Shown: piece by piece, positions 5,917 to 8,490 of the stretch | Layout: every line of letters begins with the position of its first letter | How positions within the stretch are numbered: the stretch's first letter is position 1 | Assembly (NCBI GenBank): GCA_945874585.1 | Contig: CAMCHB010000042.1 | Coordinates: 1-8,490, forward strand | Length of the DNA: 8,490 nt | Direction of reading: 5' to 3' | Origin: an uncultured Clostridium sp. | GTDB taxonomy: Bacteria; Bacillota; Clostridia; TANB77; CAG-508 | Translations under genes and position numbers: made by a program | The notes under the pieces: generated by a model | Database searches by the model: none | What the model was told of the DNA's origin: nothing | What the model saw: only the letters and a program-made list of their open reading frames with translations

Positions 5917-6789
5917 GTGATTAAATCTTTTTGTATCAAAACGAATCAATCGGAAATATTGGATTATCTACTAACCTGCTTTCAGCAAAATCGTTCCGAA
6001 AATTTCTATTGCTCACTAAATTCTTTTTCTATTTATGACAATGCCATTTTTCATTACAAAGGTGAACATCCCGAGCTCTTTTATGATTTTATGGCCAATC
6101 TTTTAGCCAATACCATTCTAAAATTTTACGAACAAAATTTAATGCAAAAACTAATTAACTATCATTATTTTTATTTTTCCGTTTCTGAAAGAGAGCATAT
6201 TTTGCAGATTTGTTCTGAATTTTCTCAAGACACAAGTCATTCTGAATTTTCCAAACGAATGGATATTCTTTTTTTACTTTGCAAGGAATATATCCAAGAA
6301 AACAAAACAACTGTTTTAGAAGGTTTTGTGAACTTCCGTATTCAACCCTATCTTACTGTTTTGGATCATCTAGTAGATTCTGCCGTAAATAGCTATATTA
6401 TCGAAAAAGAATATGTGGAATTTATCAATTTGTTAAAACTTTATATCCATTCCAAACCTTCTTCTGGTCAAACCGTTCATTTAATCTACTGTCGCCAAGA
6501 ATCACTTTTACTAGATGAACGTAAAAAAGTCATTACATTGGATACCAATTTAAGTCATGCCAAATATTTTTCAGACATTAGTTTTTCCTCGAATGATTAC
6601 TGTCTCAATACCTTGCTTAATTTGTTACCAGACACCATTTGGATTCATTTAATTGATTTGCAAGAAGATGAATTTATCCGCACTTTGCTAAATATTTTTG
6701 GTTCTCGCATTCAATTATGTTATGACTGTACCATTTGTCAGAAATATAAAAAAGGTCTTCTTTCTTTTGAAAAACAGAAAAAAAAATAG
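5917..6789 (+). CDS. ytxC: YtxC-family sporulation protein
   Basis: This 290-residue soluble protein matches the YtxC family, found in endospore-forming Firmicutes and annotated as sporulation-linked; its molecular role is not established. The most telling block is 136-188: GFVNFRIQPYLTVLDHLVD, then AVNSY and EKEYVEFINLLKLYI, followed by VHLIYC, the conserved family core. The C-terminus carries C-x2-C-x2-C (Cys268, Cys271, Cys274) after the arginine at 264, also a family trait and possibly a metal site. Length is normal. The start is GTG with TGGAGGG ten bases upstream. It stands alone between two terminators; the stop codon is itself part of the downstream terminator stem. In B. subtilis ytxC lies near dnaI and thrS, but neither is in this window. 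Its presence is the best evidence that the organism forms endospores. Confidence 0.86.
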   Translation: MIKSFCIKTNQSEILDYLLTCFQQNRSENFYCSLNSFSIYDNAIFHYKGEHPELFYDFMANLLANTILKFYEQNLMQKLINYHYFYFSVSEREHILQICSEFSQDTSHSEFSKRMDILFLLCKEYIQENKTTVLEGFVNFRIQPYLTVLDHLVDSAVNSYIIEKEYVEFINLLKLYIHSKPSSGQTVHLIYCRQESLLLDERKKVITLDTNLSHAKYFSDISFSSNDYCLNTLLNLLPDTIWIHLIDLQEDEFIRTLLNIFGSRIQLCYDCTICQKYKKGLLSFEKQKKK

Positions 6790-6824
6790 AAATCTGAGTG
6801 AGTAACAAAGATTTCTATTTTTTT
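6781..6824. terminator. Bidirectional terminator between ytxC and the sec genes
   Basis: A 15-bp stem (6781-6795 with 6809-6823) has a 13-base loop, with T runs on both strands: seven from 6818 on the plus strand and nine from 6786 down to 6778 on the minus strand. It can end both the rightward ytxC transcript and the leftward sec transcript, and it includes the ytxC TAG stop (6787-6789). Confidence 0.9.
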
Positions 6825-6837
6825 ATTATTCTTCTAA

Positions 6838-7485
6838 TTATTCTTCCTCTTCTTTTGGATGCATTTGTTTTGCTTTTTTATCATACCCTAATGTTAAGGC
6901 AAAGGCAGTAATAACAAATGCACTCATACAAATTGGCATTGTTAATTCATTGATTGGTAATCTTACAATTGCATAAACACTTGCTAATAAAGCTTCTACT
7001 AAAACAAGTATCCCGATTGTTTTGCCACATACTTTCCAAAAGCCTAATTTATGATAACGAATTGCTAAATAAAGGGTAAGAATGACTGCTGCTAATGCTA
7101 CTGGTAAAAGATATGGTTTGCTGATATCTTTCAAACGAATAGCAGATCCTTTTAACACTTCTACGTTATCCTTGGTAAAGCTTGTTCCATATTTTTCATT
7201 GATTAAACTAACAAATTTCTCAATTTGATCATCATTGCTTTGGCTTACGGTAACAGAAGCCATATCGCTAAATACTTCTACAATTTGAACCACACTCTTT
7301 TGACCTGCAAAAGCTTTTTTTGCTATTTGTTCTATGTCTTTTTGTTCTACTACTTTTCCGACATAAAGTTCTACTTTTTCATTGGCTTGGTATTCTAATC
7401 CATGATTAAATCCCTTGGTTGCTACGATAATAGCTCCCACAATAAGGATAATGCCAATTACGGCACCTAGTACTTTTTTCTTCAT
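6838..7485 (-). CDS. Divergent, shortened SecF-like translocase subunit
   Basis: This 215-residue membrane protein is best read as SecF, partner of SecD in the Sec protein export complex, where SecDF uses the proton gradient to pull secreted proteins outward. It has one N-terminal helix (6-23), then GLEYQAN (29-35) where SecF normally has GIDF-x-GG, an extracytoplasmic domain (about 35-120, with an alpha-beta pattern ending in VEVLKG), then only three helices (124-143, 154-174, 181-201) and an acidic tail HPKEEEE. Typical SecF is near 300 residues with six helices, so the last two appear missing. The GYSINDTVVIFDRIRE-type motif carrying the proton-relay Asp is also not found. The gene begins 15 bases after the SecD stop, with GGAGG at an 11-base spacer, so both are in one operon. 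The order and pairing support the call more than sequence identity does. Reduced activity or a changed function is possible. Confidence 0.62.
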   Translation of the reverse strand: MKKKVLGAVIGIILIVGAIIVATKGFNHGLEYQANEKVELYVGKVVEQKDIEQIAKKAFAGQKSVVQIVEVFSDMASVTVSQSNDDQIEKFVSLINEKYGTSFTKDNVEVLKGSAIRLKDISKPYLLPVALAAVILTLYLAIRYHKLGFWKVCGKTIGILVLVEALLASVYAIVRLPINELTMPICMSAFVITAFALTLGYDKKAKQMHPKEEEE

Positions 7486-7500
7486 CTTCCTGTTCTCCTC

Positions 7501-8490
7501 CTATTTATCTTCTGATTTCTTTAACATCATATTTTTTACAACAAAATATTCATAGATAGAAGCTACTAACAATCCCCAGAACAAGGTTGTTCCAAAACTA
7601 CTAATAGCAAGCCATGAGCTGAAGCATGCTACAATTGCAATCACATAAATTGGAATCAACAAAAGCGTTGTATTTAAAATTGTTTCGTTTAAATTGCCTT
7701 GTTCTTTTTGTTGTTTTAATACTCTGCTTGTAAAGACGAAATACAAAATAGCAGAAAGGCAAATTGCTGTTATACTACCTAGTGTAACATAAATATTGGT
7801 GTAACGAATAATCAATAGAAGTAATGCTCCATAACCTACTGCACTAATGGCAGCCATAAATCCGTTAGCATGGTAACGAATGATCCAATATAACATAGCA
7901 ATTCCTACGATTACCATTGCCACTATAAATGCTATACGATAAGTAGCTGGGCTTAAATAAGATGACATATATTGATTGGTATCTGATTGATAGGCAATTG
8001 GCATTGTCTCATTGTTTAAGACCATGGCTACATATGTTGCATTGTCAACATATTCGCTTAATTTTTGAGAATCATTTGTACTACTTCCTATGGTAATTTG
8101 TAATTGTCCATTGGAAATGGTTTCTCCAAAATAAGTCGTTAATAATGTCTCATCATCTAATTTCATCGTTATCGTTTTTTTGCTTGTTTTGCCAGAATCA
8201 TCTGTTGTTTGTACATAAGTTTTGGTCATCTCTTCTAGTTTTTGTGTACCCTCTTTATTGAAATTGATATTTAAATACACAGTTGTTCCATTGCTACTTG
8301 GATAATACATAACTTTTGCATTTTGAATTTGATCATTTGAAAGCAATACCTCTTTTGTGTCTGTATCTGTGATGGTGAATTTTCCTTGTAAACTTAGATA
8401 TTGTAGCATTTGATCTGTTTTTGTATTGTCTGGTAAATCCATCTCTAATGTACCATTTTCTTGATTCAAACGAATGGTATAATCCTCTAC
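7501..8490 (-). CDS. SecD-like translocase subunit, C-terminal part (5' end beyond the window)
   Basis: The frame is open to the right edge, and about 329 residues of the C-terminal part are visible. The visible start, VEDYTIRLNQENGTLEMDLP, is not a true N-terminus. Residues numbered from the Leu codon at 8467-8469: LQGKFTI (27-33), then SNDQIQNAKV (44-53) and VYLNINFNKEGTQKLEEMT (64-82) match the P1 domain of SecD; GETISNGQLQITIGSS (115-130) and LNNETMPIAY (151-160) match its G-x-x-x-I-x-G and LP stretch. Five hydrophobic helices follow (about 177-197, 205-222, 226-246, 263-285, 292-311), as in the C-terminal half of SecD. The AVDANVLIFERIREE-type motif of the fourth helix, with its proton-relay Asp, is not present: the equivalent region reads LGSITAICLSAILYFVF. 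It acts in the membrane with SecF, which follows after 15 bases. Confidence 0.72.
   Translation of the reverse strand, partial: VEDYTIRLNQENGTLEMDLPDNTKTDQMLQYLSLQGKFTITDTDTKEVLLSNDQIQNAKVMYYPSSNGTTVYLNINFNKEGTQKLEEMTKTYVQTTDDSGKTSKKTITMKLDDETLLTTYFGETISNGQLQITIGSSTNDSQKLSEYVDNATYVAMVLNNETMPIAYQSDTNQYMSSYLSPATYRIAFIVAMVIVGIAMLYWIIRYHANGFMAAISAVGYGALLLLIIRYTNIYVTLGSITAICLSAILYFVFTSRVLKQQKEQGNLNETILNTTLLLIPIYVIAIVACFSSWLAISSFGTTLFWGLLVASIYEYFVVKNMMLKKSEDK

Noticed and set aside
8467..8469. TTG at 8467-8469 as the start of the SecD-like gene
   Set aside because: The frame continues upstream without a stop to the window edge, reading as further P1-domain sequence, so the gene is simply cut by the window.
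1..8490. CRISPR array, insertion sequence, tRNA or toxin-antitoxin pair
   Set aside because: No regularly spaced repeats, transposase motifs, cloverleaf structures or paired small genes were seen.

Overview
The window comes from a low-GC, endospore-forming Gram-positive bacterium, probably an anaerobic member of the Clostridia or a related Firmicutes lineage. The evidence is AT-rich DNA, strong AAGGAGG-type ribosome binding sites, textbook sigma-A promoters with 17-base spacers, a YtxC-family sporulation protein, a YlbF-family protein and a clostridial-type DUF4912/GH57 pair. UGA acts as a stop codon and all tryptophans are UGG, so this is not a mycoplasma-type code. I cannot name a genus from the sequence.

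Left part, all minus strand (positions 1-3136): a sigma-A promoter at 91-119 fires leftwards out of the window. Next comes a small single-pass membrane protein (236-550) with its own promoter (617-645) and terminator (193-231). To its right lies a three-gene operon transcribed leftwards from a promoter at 3108-3136: a GT4 glycosyltransferase resembling bacterial alpha-glucan synthases (1740-3032), a YlbF-family protein (1392-1727) and a membrane-embedded HExxH metallopeptidase distantly like YugP (642-1340).

Middle part, plus strand: divergent from the glycosyltransferase is a two-gene unit, a DUF4912 protein with a long Lys/Arg-rich N-terminus (3285-4157) and a GH57 1,4-alpha-glucan branching enzyme with its DUF1957 C-terminal domain (4189-5781), closed by a strong terminator. 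Together with the divergent glycosyltransferase this looks like an intracellular alpha-glucan (glycogen-like) synthesis locus: one enzyme elongates, one branches, and DUF4912 is an uncharacterised partner. No ADP-glucose pyrophosphorylase or glucan phosphorylase is in the window.

Right part: ytxC (5917-6789, plus, GTG start) converges on a minus-strand pair that reads as SecD (7501-8490, 5' end outside the window) and a shortened SecF (6838-7485). A bidirectional terminator separates the two directions. The Sec pair keeps the overall topology, but several signature motifs of the proton-coupled SecDF family are absent.

Most of this window is ordinary chromosomal content. The parts most worth a second look are the degenerate SecDF pair, the alpha-glucan locus with basic tails on two proteins, the linkage of a YlbF protein and a metallopeptidase to the glucan synthase, and two operator-like inverted repeats that sit on promoters. 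I see no mobile element, CRISPR array, tRNA or rRNA.
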